Part shown: piece after piece, positions 25,897 through 33,094 of the stretch
Position numbering within the stretch: the first letter of the stretch is position 1
Layout of the letters: each line of letters begins with the position of its first letter
Assembly: GCA_904397205.1 (NCBI GenBank)
Contig: CAJFOO010000042.1
Span: 1 to 33,286 of the forward strand
Length of the DNA: 33,286 bases
Reading direction: 5' to 3'
Source: an uncultured Clostridia bacterium
Lineage (GTDB): Bacteria > Bacillota > Clostridia > Oscillospirales > Acutalibacteraceae
Program-made: the position numbers and the translations under genes
The notes under the pieces: model-generated
Database searches by the model: none
What the model saw: only the letters and a program-made list of their open reading frames with translations
What the model was told of the DNA's origin: nothing

Positions 25897-27803
25897 GAAT
25901 CCCCCCCGCAGAACCCTATCCATTCCGGGGGATGGGATTTATCAAGGCCGCAGCCATCACCCCATCCATCCGGGTGGGCGACTGTGTAAACAATGCCAAG
26001 GCCATCGCAAAATATATGCAAGAAGCCGCCGCACAGGAAGTCTCCGTGGCGGTGTTCCCGGAGCTTTGCCTGACCGGCTCCACCTGCGGGGATCTGTTTT
26101 TCAGCCCCGTTTTGCTGCAAGCCGCCTGGGAATCCCTCTGCGGCCTGGTGCAGGCTTCCCGGGACATGGAAACGCTGTATGCAGTCGGCCTTCCCGTCCA
26201 AAATGGGGATGGGATATATAACGCCTGCGCCGTGTTCCAACACGGACGGCTGCTCGCCGTCATCCCCCAAACCACGCCCCAGGGGGATCAAAAACGCTGG
26301 TTTTCCCCTGCGCCGGATGCCCTTCCCCCTCTGGAAATGGAAGGGGAATCGGTACCTATGGCGCCGCAGCTCCAGTTTTCCTGCGCAAAGCGGGGGATCA
26401 CGCTGGGGGTTTGCATCGGCTCAGATGCATTTTTCCCCACGCTCCTGCCAGAATACGGGATGCAAAACGTACATCTCCTCCTGCACCCCATCGCGGCAAA
26501 GGAAACCGTGGGGCAGGCAGCATTTTTGCAGGAAACCGCACGGAGCGAATCCGCCCGGCTGCTGTGTGCGTCGGTCTGGGCCGGTGCAGGGGAAGGGGAA
26601 TCCACCGCGCAGTATGCTTATGCCGGTCGGCGGATCCTGGCAGAATGCGGCCGGGTGCTGGAACAATCCCCCGGGTTCACGGCGGGGATGACCGTAACCG
26701 ATTTTGACATAGGGATGCTCCAGGCGCAGCGCCGGAAATCCGCGCGGCCGCAGCCCCTTCTGCCGGCTGTCTCGGTTTCCCTGCCGTTTTTCCCGGAGCA
26801 GGGGATATTCCACCGCCGGGTATCCCCTCACCCCTTCCTGCCGGATACCCCGGAGGCTTTGGCACAACGGTGCGAAGAAATCCTTGCGATCCAAACTGCC
26901 GCGCTGGGGCAGCGGCTGTCGTACCTGGCCCCCTGCCGCCCGGTGCTGGGACTTTCCGGCGGGCTGGATTCCACCCTGGCCCTGCTGGTCTGTCTGCGTG
27001 CAGTGCAGCGGCTGGGGCAGCCCGCGGAACAAATCCTCGCCGTATCCATGCCCTGCTTCGGCACCACATCCCGCACAAAACAGAACGCCGCCCGGCTGGC
27101 CGAAGAATTGGGTGTGTCCTTCCGGGAAATCTCCATTGCCAAGGCAGTCCATCAGCACCTGGAGGATATCCAGCATGAACCGGGAACATATGGTGCTGTC
27201 TTTGAAAACGCCCAGGCCCGGGAACGCACCCAGGTCCTGATGGATTTGGCCAACCAGGCGGGCGGTATTGTGATCGGTACGGGAGATCTCTCGGAACTGG
27301 CCCTGGGATGGGCGACATACAACGGAGATCAGATGTCAATGTACGGGATCAACAGCGGCGTACCGAAAACGCTGGTGCGCTGTCTAGTGGAACACATCGC
27401 CCGGCAAAGCCCGCCCGCACAAAAAGCCATCCTGGAGGACATTCTGGATACCCCTGTAAGCCCCGAGCTGCTTCCCCCATCCGAAGGGGAAATCGCCCAG
27501 AAAACGGAAGAGCTGGTAGGCCCCTACGAACTGCACGATTTTTTCTTATTCCATCTGGTGCGGCATGCCTGCCCGCCGGAAAAAATCCAGTTCCTCGCAG
27601 AGCAGGCTTTCGCAGGGAAATACCCCAAACAAACCATCCAAGCCTGGCTAAAGGTATTCCTGCGCCGGTTTTTCTCCCAGCAGTTCAAGCGGTCCTGTAT
27701 GCCCGATGGCCCGTCCATCGGCTCGGTCAGCTTATCCCCGCTGCAAGGGTTCCAGATGCCCAGCGACGTGTATCCGGACCTGTGGCGGCCGGAGGAAGAA
27801 TAG
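25893..27803 (+). CDS. nadE: NAD(+) synthetase with degenerate N-terminal glutaminase (nitrilase) domain
   Basis: The 636-residue protein has the two-domain layout of glutamine-dependent NAD synthetases: a nitrilase-like domain (about 15-280) and an ATP-pyrophosphatase synthetase domain (about 325-630) that amidates deamido-NAD. The synthetase half looks intact: VLGLSGGLDSTLALLVC, FGTTSRTKQNA and IGTGDLSELALGWATYNGDQ. In the glutaminase half Glu57 is kept (VFPELCLTG), but the Lys of the usual VPKxxLPNY loop is Gln126 (VIPQTTPQ) and that loop is about four residues shorter, while the usual EICEDLW with nucleophile Cys reads CIGSDAF, so Gly176 sits at the Cys position. The enzyme may therefore use free ammonia. 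The ATG overlaps the glycosyltransferase stop. Alternative: Cys174, two residues away, takes over catalysis. Confidence 0.9.
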   Translation: MRIPPAEPYPFRGMGFIKAAAITPSIRVGDCVNNAKAIAKYMQEAAAQEVSVAVFPELCLTGSTCGDLFFSPVLLQAAWESLCGLVQASRDMETLYAVGLPVQNGDGIYNACAVFQHGRLLAVIPQTTPQGDQKRWFSPAPDALPPLEMEGESVPMAPQLQFSCAKRGITLGVCIGSDAFFPTLLPEYGMQNVHLLLHPIAAKETVGQAAFLQETARSESARLLCASVWAGAGEGESTAQYAYAGRRILAECGRVLEQSPGFTAGMTVTDFDIGMLQAQRRKSARPQPLLPAVSVSLPFFPEQGIFHRRVSPHPFLPDTPEALAQRCEEILAIQTAALGQRLSYLAPCRPVLGLSGGLDSTLALLVCLRAVQRLGQPAEQILAVSMPCFGTTSRTKQNAARLAEELGVSFREISIAKAVHQHLEDIQHEPGTYGAVFENAQARERTQVLMDLANQAGGIVIGTGDLSELALGWATYNGDQMSMYGINSGVPKTLVRCLVEHIARQSPPAQKAILEDILDTPVSPELLPPSEGEIAQKTEELVGPYELHDFFLFHLVRHACPPEKIQFLAEQAFAGKYPKQTIQAWLKVFLRRFFSQQFKRSCMPDGPSIGSVSLSPLQGFQMPSDVYPDLWRPEEE

Positions 27804-27838
27804 AAAAAACGGTCCCTTCCAAAAAAGGACCGTTTTTT
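27804..27838. terminator. bidirectional terminator between nadE and citrate synthase
   Basis: AAAAAACGGTCC (27804-27815) pairs with GGACCGTTTTTT (27827-27838). It gives a T-run on both strands. Confidence 0.9.
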
Positions 27839-27840
27839 AT

Positions 27841-29205
27841 TTATCTCTGCCCAATCGGGATATATGGTTTTTTCTCCGCTACACTGCGGTAAGCCGGGCG
27901 AATAATTTTGCTGGAATTCATCAGTTCTTCCATGCGGTGCGCGCTCCATCCGGCAATCCGCGCCACGGCAAACAGGGGGGTATATAATTCCTGCGGGAGA
28001 TCCAGCATACTGTAGATAAACCCGCTGTAAAAATCCACATTCGTGCTGACCCCTTTGTAAATTTTCCGTTTTTCCGCAATAATCTGGGGTGCCAGGCGCT
28101 CCACAATCGAATACAGGCCAAATTCGTCGTAGCGGCCTTTTTCCTCGCAGAGCTGCTCCACACATGCACCCAGCAGCTTCGCGCGCGGGTCGGAAAGCGA
28201 ATACACCGCGTGTCCCATGCCATAAATCAAGCCCATTTTGTCAAAGGCCTTCTTTTCCAGCAGGGCCCGCAGGTAGTTCCCTACTTCTTCTTCGTCTTTC
28301 CAGTCTTTGACGTTCTCCTTCATATCGTCAAACATCTGCACCACCTTGATATTGGCGCCGCCGTGTTTGGGGCCTTTGAGCGATCCCAGCGCCGCCGCAA
28401 TCGCAGAATAGGTATCTGTTCCGGAGGAGGACACCACATGTGTGGTAAAGGTGGAGTTGTTGCCGCCGCCATGCTCTGCGTGTAAAACCAAAGCCAAATC
28501 GAGCATTTTTGCTTCCATATGGGTGAACTTCGAATCGGAACGCAACAGGTGCAAAAGGTTCTCTGCCGTCGAAAGCCCCGGCTGCGGCATGTGGATGACC
28601 AGGCTTTTGTCTTTATGATAATGCTGGTAGGCCATATAGCTGTATACCGATAACAGCGGGAAACGGGCAATCAACTCCAGTGACTGCCGCAGGACATTGG
28701 GGATCGAGGTATCGTTGGGGGTATCGTCATAGGAATACAGGGTCAGCACACTGCGGGCCAAAGCATTCATCATATCGCTGCTGGGGGCCTTCATGATCAC
28801 GTCCCGCACAAAGCTGGCAGGCAGCTTGCGGCATCCCGCCAGCACGGCAGAAAAGTCTTCGAGCTGCGCCTGCGTCGGCAGTGCACCGAACAGCAGAAGG
28901 TACACGACTTCTTCAAACCCAAACCGATCTTCCTGCATGAAACCTTTCACAATGTCTTCTATGTTGATGCCCTGGTAGGAAAGCACCCCTTCGCACGGCA
29001 CGACTTCCCCATTTATCTCTTCGTAGGCGTGAATATCGGAAATTTCTGTCAGGCCCGCCAGGACGCCTTTTCCGTTAATATCCCGTAATCCTCGTTTGAC
29101 ATCATATTTTTTGTATAATTCCGGTTCAATCCCTCCGCGCTGCTGGCAAAGCGCTGCCAGTTCCAGGATCTTCTGGTTTTGCCCGGATTTGGTGGTTACG
29201 TTCAT
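27841..29205 (-). CDS. citrate synthase
   Basis: This 454-residue enzyme condenses acetyl-CoA and oxaloacetate to citrate. The active-site residues are seen in VLHAEHGGGNNSTF, KGPKHGGAN with a catalytic His, GMGHAVYSLSDPRA with the second His, and STNVDFYSG with the catalytic Asp. It is longer than the usual 370-430 residues because of an N-terminal extension of roughly 40 residues, a pattern common in gut clostridia. It is likely the Si-type fold, not the unrelated Re-citrate synthase. The ATG at 29205 has AAGGAAGG nine bases upstream. A promoter with a palindrome next to its -35 box lies at 29312-29348. No aconitase or isocitrate dehydrogenase is nearby; the expected use is glutamate supply. 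Confidence 0.96.
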   Translation of the reverse strand: MNVTTKSGQNQKILELAALCQQRGGIEPELYKKYDVKRGLRDINGKGVLAGLTEISDIHAYEEINGEVVPCEGVLSYQGINIEDIVKGFMQEDRFGFEEVVYLLLFGALPTQAQLEDFSAVLAGCRKLPASFVRDVIMKAPSSDMMNALARSVLTLYSYDDTPNDTSIPNVLRQSLELIARFPLLSVYSYMAYQHYHKDKSLVIHMPQPGLSTAENLLHLLRSDSKFTHMEAKMLDLALVLHAEHGGGNNSTFTTHVVSSSGTDTYSAIAAALGSLKGPKHGGANIKVVQMFDDMKENVKDWKDEEEVGNYLRALLEKKAFDKMGLIYGMGHAVYSLSDPRAKLLGACVEQLCEEKGRYDEFGLYSIVERLAPQIIAEKRKIYKGVSTNVDFYSGFIYSMLDLPQELYTPLFAVARIAGWSAHRMEELMNSSKIIRPAYRSVAEKKPYIPIGQR

Positions 29206-29311
29206 TCTCTGAAACCTTCCTTTCTACCCTGTTTTCTGTAGCCGATAATCATCCACTTCTTTTCTTTCTAAGATTTGGAGCATCCTCCTGAGACATGGCT
29301 ATAATAAGTCC

Positions 29312-29340
29312 AGTATAGCATAAATTCCCTAAAATAACAA
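29312..29340 (-). promoter_or_regulatory. promoter of citrate synthase
   Basis: On the minus strand TTGTTA (29335-29340) and TATACT (29312-29317, preceded by TGC as an extended -10) are 17 bases apart. The leader is about 100 bases long. Confidence 0.75.
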
Positions 29341-29348
29341 CATGTTGT
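29337..29348. promoter_or_regulatory. perfect 12-bp palindrome overlapping the citrate synthase -35 box
   Basis: ACAACATGTTGT reads the same on both strands and covers four bases of the -35 box. Its position suits a repressor operator. It does not match the CcpA cre consensus closely, and I do not know its regulator. Confidence 0.5.
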
Positions 29349-29420
29349 CAGATAAAGTTTTTTGATTTTTTGTATTTTTGGTAGATTTCCATGAAATCCA
29401 GTGCTGTCATTGCAAAAGAA

Positions 29421-29448
29421 AAACAGCAGGGAAGTTTTCCTGCTGTTT
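29421..29448 (-). terminator. terminator after the cyclase-family gene
   Basis: AAACAGCAGG (29421-29430) pairs with CCTGCTGTTT (29439-29448). On the minus strand the stem is followed by TTCTTTTGC, ending the mtn-cyclase transcript. Confidence 0.75.
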
Positions 29449-29449
29449 T

Positions 29450-30016
29450 CTATTCTATCCATAATACGGCGCGTACCGGGGCGGCTTCTGCCCCTTCCAG
29501 CTTCAGCGGGAACGCAGCAAGCCTGTATTCCCCGGCAGGCACACCGTCCAGATCCGCATTTTCTAAAACCGGGATCCCTGCCTGCAATAAAATCCGGTGT
29601 ACGGCTTCTTCCTCCGGCTCCCGGCCGATGGACGGCGCATCCGTACCCAGGAACACAATCCCTTCCTCCACCGCCGCTTTGGCAAAAGATGTGGGGATCT
29701 CTCCCTGCAGCAGCAAAATCGAAATCCCTTCCTGCACCCAATCCCGCAGCTGCCCCCGGCCGGGAAGAGGCTGCCCTTTCCACACGGCACAGGGACCGCA
29801 AAAGGTTTGCAAGGGGATCTCTGCAATACCGGCTCCCCCCTCGATATAATGGGAAGGCGCGTCGATATGCGTCCCTGCATGGCAACAGCACCGCAGTGCG
29901 GAAAGCCGATACCCCGCATCAGGAATCGTTTGCAGGGTATCCAGCGCCGGGACAGGATCCCCAGGATACGGTTCGGTGGAAAACATTCCGCGGGTAATGT
30001 CGTAGATCTGCTTCAT
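29450..30016 (-). CDS. cyclase family protein, kynurenine formamidase (KynB)-like metal hydrolase
   Basis: The 188-residue protein carries the family motif HxGTHxDAPxH: CHAGTHIDAPSHYIEGG with His46, His50, Asp52 and His56, which bind the metal in KynB-type enzymes. The start MKQIYDITRGMFSTEPYPGD is also typical. Members hydrolyse formylkynurenine or other amides and lactones, and no tryptophan catabolism gene is near, so a kynurenine role is not supported by context. Its ATG overlaps the stop of the MTA/SAH nucleosidase gene (ATGA), so the two are made together. Confidence 0.85.
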   Translation of the reverse strand: MKQIYDITRGMFSTEPYPGDPVPALDTLQTIPDAGYRLSALRCCCHAGTHIDAPSHYIEGGAGIAEIPLQTFCGPCAVWKGQPLPGRGQLRDWVQEGISILLLQGEIPTSFAKAAVEEGIVFLGTDAPSIGREPEEEAVHRILLQAGIPVLENADLDGVPAGEYRLAAFPLKLEGAEAAPVRAVLWIE

Positions 30017-30723
30017 CGTGCATCCAGCGCCTGCTGTACCTTCGGCAGCAGATGCTCTAAAAATACCAAAGCTTTTTTTGCCGATTCCGCCGCGAATTCC
30101 TGAAAGCTAACCTGTGCTTCTTCGTCCGCGTTGTCGGAAATCGCGCGTACCACAACAAAATCCACCTGATTCAAATAGCATACCTGGGCGACCGCACCGC
30201 CCTCCATCTCACAGGCAATGGCCGCAAACTCCTGATGGATCTTCCGCAGCTTGGCTGCCGATCCAATGAACTGATCCCCCGTGGCGATAATCCCCACATG
30301 CACGGCCCCATCATACGCCATGCGGGCTTCCTTTTCCACCAGGGCCAGCCATTCCTCATCCACGGGGATAATCACCCGGTTGACCATCGGCAGCAGGCCC
30401 AATTCATCCCCTACGCTGGTAGTATCGAAATCATGCTGCACCAGCCCGCTCGACAGGACCACATCCCCCACCCGGACGCCTGAACCAATTCCGCCGGCAA
30501 CCCCGGTATGGACAATAAACGCCGGGTTATACTGCAAAATCATTGTCTGCGTACACATCGCCGCATTTACCTTGCCAATCCCGCTTTGCGCCACCACGCA
30601 TTCCACCCCACACAGGGTCCCTCTGTAAAATGTCAGGTTGCCGATGATGTCGATATCGGTATTTTCCATCTTCTGTTTGAGGCCGTCGACCTCCAGATCC
30701 ATCGCTCCAATAATCCCAATCAT
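30013..30723 (-). CDS. mtn: 5'-methylthioadenosine/S-adenosylhomocysteine nucleosidase
   Basis: This 236-residue enzyme cleaves adenine from methylthioadenosine, S-adenosylhomocysteine and 5'-deoxyadenosine, clearing inhibitory by-products of SAM reactions. GIIGAMDLEVDGL with Glu11, HTGVAGGIG, the purine-site VGIIATGDQFIG and CEMEGGAVAQV, and the catalytic Asp in AISDNADEEAQ are all present. I start at the ATG at 30723, with AGGGGG upstream; the extension to 30765 has no site. Methylthioadenosine comes from polyamine synthesis by aminopropyl transfer; the polyamine enzyme at the start of the window uses a different route. Confidence 0.96.
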   Translation of the reverse strand: MIGIIGAMDLEVDGLKQKMENTDIDIIGNLTFYRGTLCGVECVVAQSGIGKVNAAMCTQTMILQYNPAFIVHTGVAGGIGSGVRVGDVVLSSGLVQHDFDTTSVGDELGLLPMVNRVIIPVDEEWLALVEKEARMAYDGAVHVGIIATGDQFIGSAAKLRKIHQEFAAIACEMEGGAVAQVCYLNQVDFVVVRAISDNADEEAQVSFQEFAAESAKKALVFLEHLLPKVQQALDAR

Positions 30724-30802
30724 AAGAATCCCCCTTTTTTCATCCAAACCGAGATTTTTCCCCATCTGTTTTCTTATTCAATAAAGTTCCGGTTTGTTTC
30801 TC

Positions 30803-30831
30803 ATTATAACACGCCCAAAAATAAAAAGCAA
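30803..30831 (-). promoter_or_regulatory. promoter of the mtn-cyclase operon
   Basis: On the minus strand TTGCTT (30826-30831) and TATAAT (30803-30808) are 17 bases apart, 80 bases before the mtn start. Confidence 0.75.
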
Positions 30832-30848
30832 ACCGCTAGTCCCGGTGT

Positions 30849-30867
30849 TTTGACTAAATTCGTCAAA
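30849..30867. promoter_or_regulatory. inverted repeat TTTGAC-N7-GTCAAA upstream of mtn
   Basis: TTTGAC (30849-30854) and GTCAAA (30862-30867) form a six-base inverted repeat with seven bases between, about 20 bases upstream of the mtn -35 box. It could be an operator; no regulator is assigned. Confidence 0.35.
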
Positions 30868-30894
30868 CCTTTCTTTTAATTGTTTAAAGAATAT

Positions 30895-30978
30895 TCACAG
30901 CATATTCACAACTCCGATGGACAAAAAGTTATAATAGAATTGTATTCGAAATATGGAGCCGCACCATATAGAGTACAT
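30895..30978 (-). CDS. possible small ORF, 27 aa (alternative to the small RNA)
   Basis: On the minus strand GAGGAGGG is followed after a short gap by ATG at 30978, opening 27 codons that end in TGA at 30895. The product (starting MYSIWCGSIFRIQFYYN) is short and hydrophobic, perhaps a membrane peptide. No clear promoter for it is visible and it lies after a strong terminator, so I consider it less likely than not. Confidence 0.2.
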   Translation of the reverse strand: MYSIWCGSIFRIQFYYNFLSIGVVNML

Positions 30979-31063
30979 GTTCTACCCTCCTCAATGAAAC
31001 CCTTCAAGCTAAAGGAAAACGACCGGATCTGCTTTTCAGGTTCCGGTCGTTTTCCTTTTTTAT
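30905..31063 (+). ncRNA. candidate small RNA with its own promoter and terminator
   Basis: TTCACA (30905-30910) and TATAAT (30930-30935), 19 bases apart, would start a transcript near 30942. It would end at the terminator hairpin (31011-31058), giving about 120 bases with no convincing plus-strand gene. It contains an unpaired C-rich run CCCTCCTC (30985-30992) complementary to ribosome binding sites, a feature of regulatory RNAs in Firmicutes. The spacer is longer than ideal. The alternative is the minus-strand small ORF at 30895-30978, for which the same bases act as a ribosome binding site. Confidence 0.4.
31011..31060. terminator. bidirectional terminator after yoaK
   Basis: AAAGGAAAACGACCGGA (31011-31027) pairs perfectly over 17 bases with the inverted copy at 31042-31058, followed by T on the plus strand. 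It ends yoaK (minus) and the candidate small RNA (plus). Confidence 0.85.
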
Positions 31064-31779
31064 TCGGATTTTTCCTCGTCTTCTGCACTTTCCCCGCATA
31101 CCTTCTTATCCACCACCGACCAGATCAGCGACGCGGTCAGAATGGCAACGCATAGGAACAGCGAATACGTCCCAAAAAAATAAGACGTCCATACCCCTAT
31201 CATCGCGCCGCCGCAAAACGAGACGATAATCCAGGTATAGCATAAGGCTTTTTGCAAAGCAGGCTTATTTTTTCTGGTAACCGCCTGGTAATACGCCTGC
31301 ACCGCCGAACGGAGATTCCCGGTCGTCATGGTGGTGGCAAAGGGGGAACCCATGAGCGACTGGAAAGAAGACACCTGCACGGATGCCACAAACGAGATCA
31401 CTACATTGACGATGGCATGAGGCACCGTGGAGGGAAGGAACCCAATGCCAAACAGGATCGCTGCCTCGAGCGCTAAAATAATGTGTACCCACTGCACTTT
31501 CCGGCCGGCGCCCGCCATCCGTTTGATCTGTGCTGCGGCGACCACGCCGGCCGTGAAAGCCAAAATCGGGTATACATATTGCAGCATCCCCCAAAAATCC
31601 CCTTGGGCAAACCGGATCCCCAGCAAAACGATATTCCCCGTTTGCGCATTGGCAAATACCCCTCCACGGGTAATATAAGTATATGCGTCTAAAAATCCGC
31701 CGATAGCGGCCAATAACACCCCAAAAGGCAACGATTCCGCAAAGGTATAAGGTCTGGGCTTGCGTTTCCTTGCGCTCAT
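31060..31779 (-). CDS. YoaK/DUF1275-family membrane protein
   Basis: The 239-residue protein has about six hydrophobic segments. GGFLDAYTYITRGGVFANAQTGNIV near the N-terminus and SPFATTMTTGNLRSAV in the middle are the signature repeats of the DUF1275 (YoaK) family, whose transport or other role is not known. It ends with an acidic tail. The ATG overlaps the stop of the upstream gene (ATGA), so it is co-translated with that membrane-anchored unknown protein. It ends at a strong shared terminator. Confidence 0.9.
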   Translation of the reverse strand: MSARKRKPRPYTFAESLPFGVLLAAIGGFLDAYTYITRGGVFANAQTGNIVLLGIRFAQGDFWGMLQYVYPILAFTAGVVAAAQIKRMAGAGRKVQWVHIILALEAAILFGIGFLPSTVPHAIVNVVISFVASVQVSSFQSLMGSPFATTMTTGNLRSAVQAYYQAVTRKNKPALQKALCYTWIIVSFCGGAMIGVWTSYFFGTYSLFLCVAILTASLIWSVVDKKVCGESAEDEEKSE

Positions 31780-32273
31780 TTCCCCTTACCCGGCAGGTTT
31801 TGAAAGGAATCGGGAGAGGCTTGCAGCAGGGCCTGCAATACAGCCCGGCTCCCTGTATCTGCCACCTGTCCAAAAAAGGAGCTACCGGTCTGTCCCTCGT
31901 GATAGACAGCCAGCAAAAGCGAGGAAATTTCCTCTGCATGCACGGAATATATCCGGACGGTCACTGCCCCGCCTTCTTCCAGCAAGAGCTGTACCCGAGC
32001 GTCTTCCTCCACGGGCATCGTCTCCTGGGGCATTTCCGCCACCCGCACAGCGCTCAGGCTCTGCAAAAATTGCTCCATACGTTTTTCGTCTTTGGTATGG
32101 TGCAGTCCTTCCCGGATATAGCCCCATTGCAGACCAGTTTTTCGGGCAGGCGGAATATGCATGGCTTGGGTCAGCGGCTGGGACGCGGAAGAACCGCTTT
32201 TAGCCAGAATAGCGGACATCCCCAAAAGCACGCCGGCCCCGATAACTGCCCCCACAATCTTTTTCGCTTTCAT
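31776..32273 (-). CDS. hypothetical membrane-anchored protein, 165 aa
   Basis: I do not recognise this family. The start ATG 32273 (AGGAAG about nine bases upstream) gives MKAKKIVGAVIGAGVLLGMS, a single N-terminal membrane helix or uncleaved signal. The rest, about 140 residues, is outside and shows mixed alpha/beta character: a short acidic stretch with the strand RVQLLLEEGGAVTVRIYSVHAE and a helix-rich end. No lipobox, no Cys and no known catalytic motif are present. A promoter at 32305-32333 drives it, followed by yoaK with a four-base overlap, so the two probably work together or share regulation. Confidence 0.75.
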   Translation of the reverse strand: MKAKKIVGAVIGAGVLLGMSAILAKSGSSASQPLTQAMHIPPARKTGLQWGYIREGLHHTKDEKRMEQFLQSLSAVRVAEMPQETMPVEEDARVQLLLEEGGAVTVRIYSVHAEEISSLLLAVYHEGQTGSSFFGQVADTGSRAVLQALLQASPDSFQNLPGKGK

Positions 32274-32304
32274 GCCGCTTTTCTTCCTTTCGCGTTTTCT
32301 TTTC

Positions 32305-32333
32305 ACTATAGGGCAAACCTCCCACAAAGTCAA
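32305..32333 (-). promoter_or_regulatory. promoter of the unknown-yoaK operon
   Basis: On the minus strand TTGACT (32328-32333) and TATAGT (32305-32310) are 17 bases apart, about 30 bases before the start codon. Confidence 0.8.
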
Positions 32334-32380
32334 GAGGGATTTTCAAACGGCTAAAACCTGTGAGAAATTACAAAAAATTC

Positions 32381-32409
32381 TTGACAAACCTTATTCTGCT
32401 CCGTAAACT
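32381..32409 (+). promoter_or_regulatory. promoter of the GNAT gene
   Basis: TTGACA (32381-32386) and TAAACT (32404-32409) are 17 bases apart, about 37 bases before the start codon. It is divergent from the unknown-yoaK promoter. Confidence 0.75.
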
Positions 32410-32445
32410 AAAAAGTAAACAGAAGGAAAAGAGGTATTTCTGGGT

Positions 32446-32982
32446 ATGGAAAAAACAGCGATCCGCACAGCGCTTTTAAAAGATTATCCCGCCATTTATA
32501 ACCTGATACAGACGGCTTTTGAAACCGCACCCGTGAGCGACGGCCAAGAACAGGAATTCGTGCTGCACCTGCGGGAAACCCCCAACTACCTCCCGGATTT
32601 GGAGCTGGTGCTGGAAGAAGGGGCTGACACATTAATTGGGCATATCCTGCTGTCAAAACAACGGCTGCTTCTGCCGGAAAACAAAACGTTTACCGGACTG
32701 CTGATCGCTCCGCTGTGCATATCGCTGCCCTACCGCAGCCAGGGATATGGCGGAAAACTGCTGCAGGAAGGCCTGCGCCTGGGCAAAGAAAAAGGGTACC
32801 GGGCGGCATTTGTGATAGGAAACCCCTTATATTATGGGCGGTTTGGATTCCACCCATTAAAGGAATTCGGCATAGAAAACCAGACGGGCATTCCCGATAC
32901 CTTTGTATTGGCGCAGGAAATGGTGGAAGGCACGCTGCATTCCCTGCCAAAACCGGCACAGCTCGCCGAACTGCCGGAATAA
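32446..32982 (+). CDS. GNAT-family N-acetyltransferase, YhbS-like
   Basis: The 178-residue protein has the GNAT fold: an N-terminal AIRTALLKDYPAIYNLIQTAF, central strands, and the acetyl-CoA binding loop SLPYRSQGYGGKLLQEGL, then AAFVIGNPLYYGRFGFHPL, typical of the YhbS subgroup. It transfers an acetyl group from acetyl-CoA to an unknown amine or protein. It is a single gene with its own promoter. The ribosome binding site GAGG is a little far (11 bases) from the ATG. It is followed by a hairpin without a T-run. Confidence 0.88.
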   Translation: MEKTAIRTALLKDYPAIYNLIQTAFETAPVSDGQEQEFVLHLRETPNYLPDLELVLEEGADTLIGHILLSKQRLLLPENKTFTGLLIAPLCISLPYRSQGYGGKLLQEGLRLGKEKGYRAAFVIGNPLYYGRFGFHPLKEFGIENQTGIPDTFVLAQEMVEGTLHSLPKPAQLAELPE

Positions 32983-32983
32983 A

Positions 32984-33023
32984 GGACGCCTGCTTCGGAA
33001 AAAACAATCCGAAACGGGCGTCC
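32984..33023. terminator. hairpin after the GNAT gene
   Basis: GGACGCC (32984-32990) pairs with GGCGTCC (33017-33023) and inside it TTCGG pairs with CCGAA (32994-32998, 33009-33013). No T-run follows on either strand, so termination is doubtful. Confidence 0.4.
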
Positions 33024-33094
33024 TCCCTTATATATGGCTTTTGTTTGCTTTTCCAAACCCAAGGCCGGCAGCCTTATGAATTAAATATCCTTAT

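Noticed and set aside
30880-31155. 91-codon plus-strand frame starting at TTG
   Set aside because: It lacks a ribosome binding site and runs through the 17-bp terminator hairpin into antisense yoaK.
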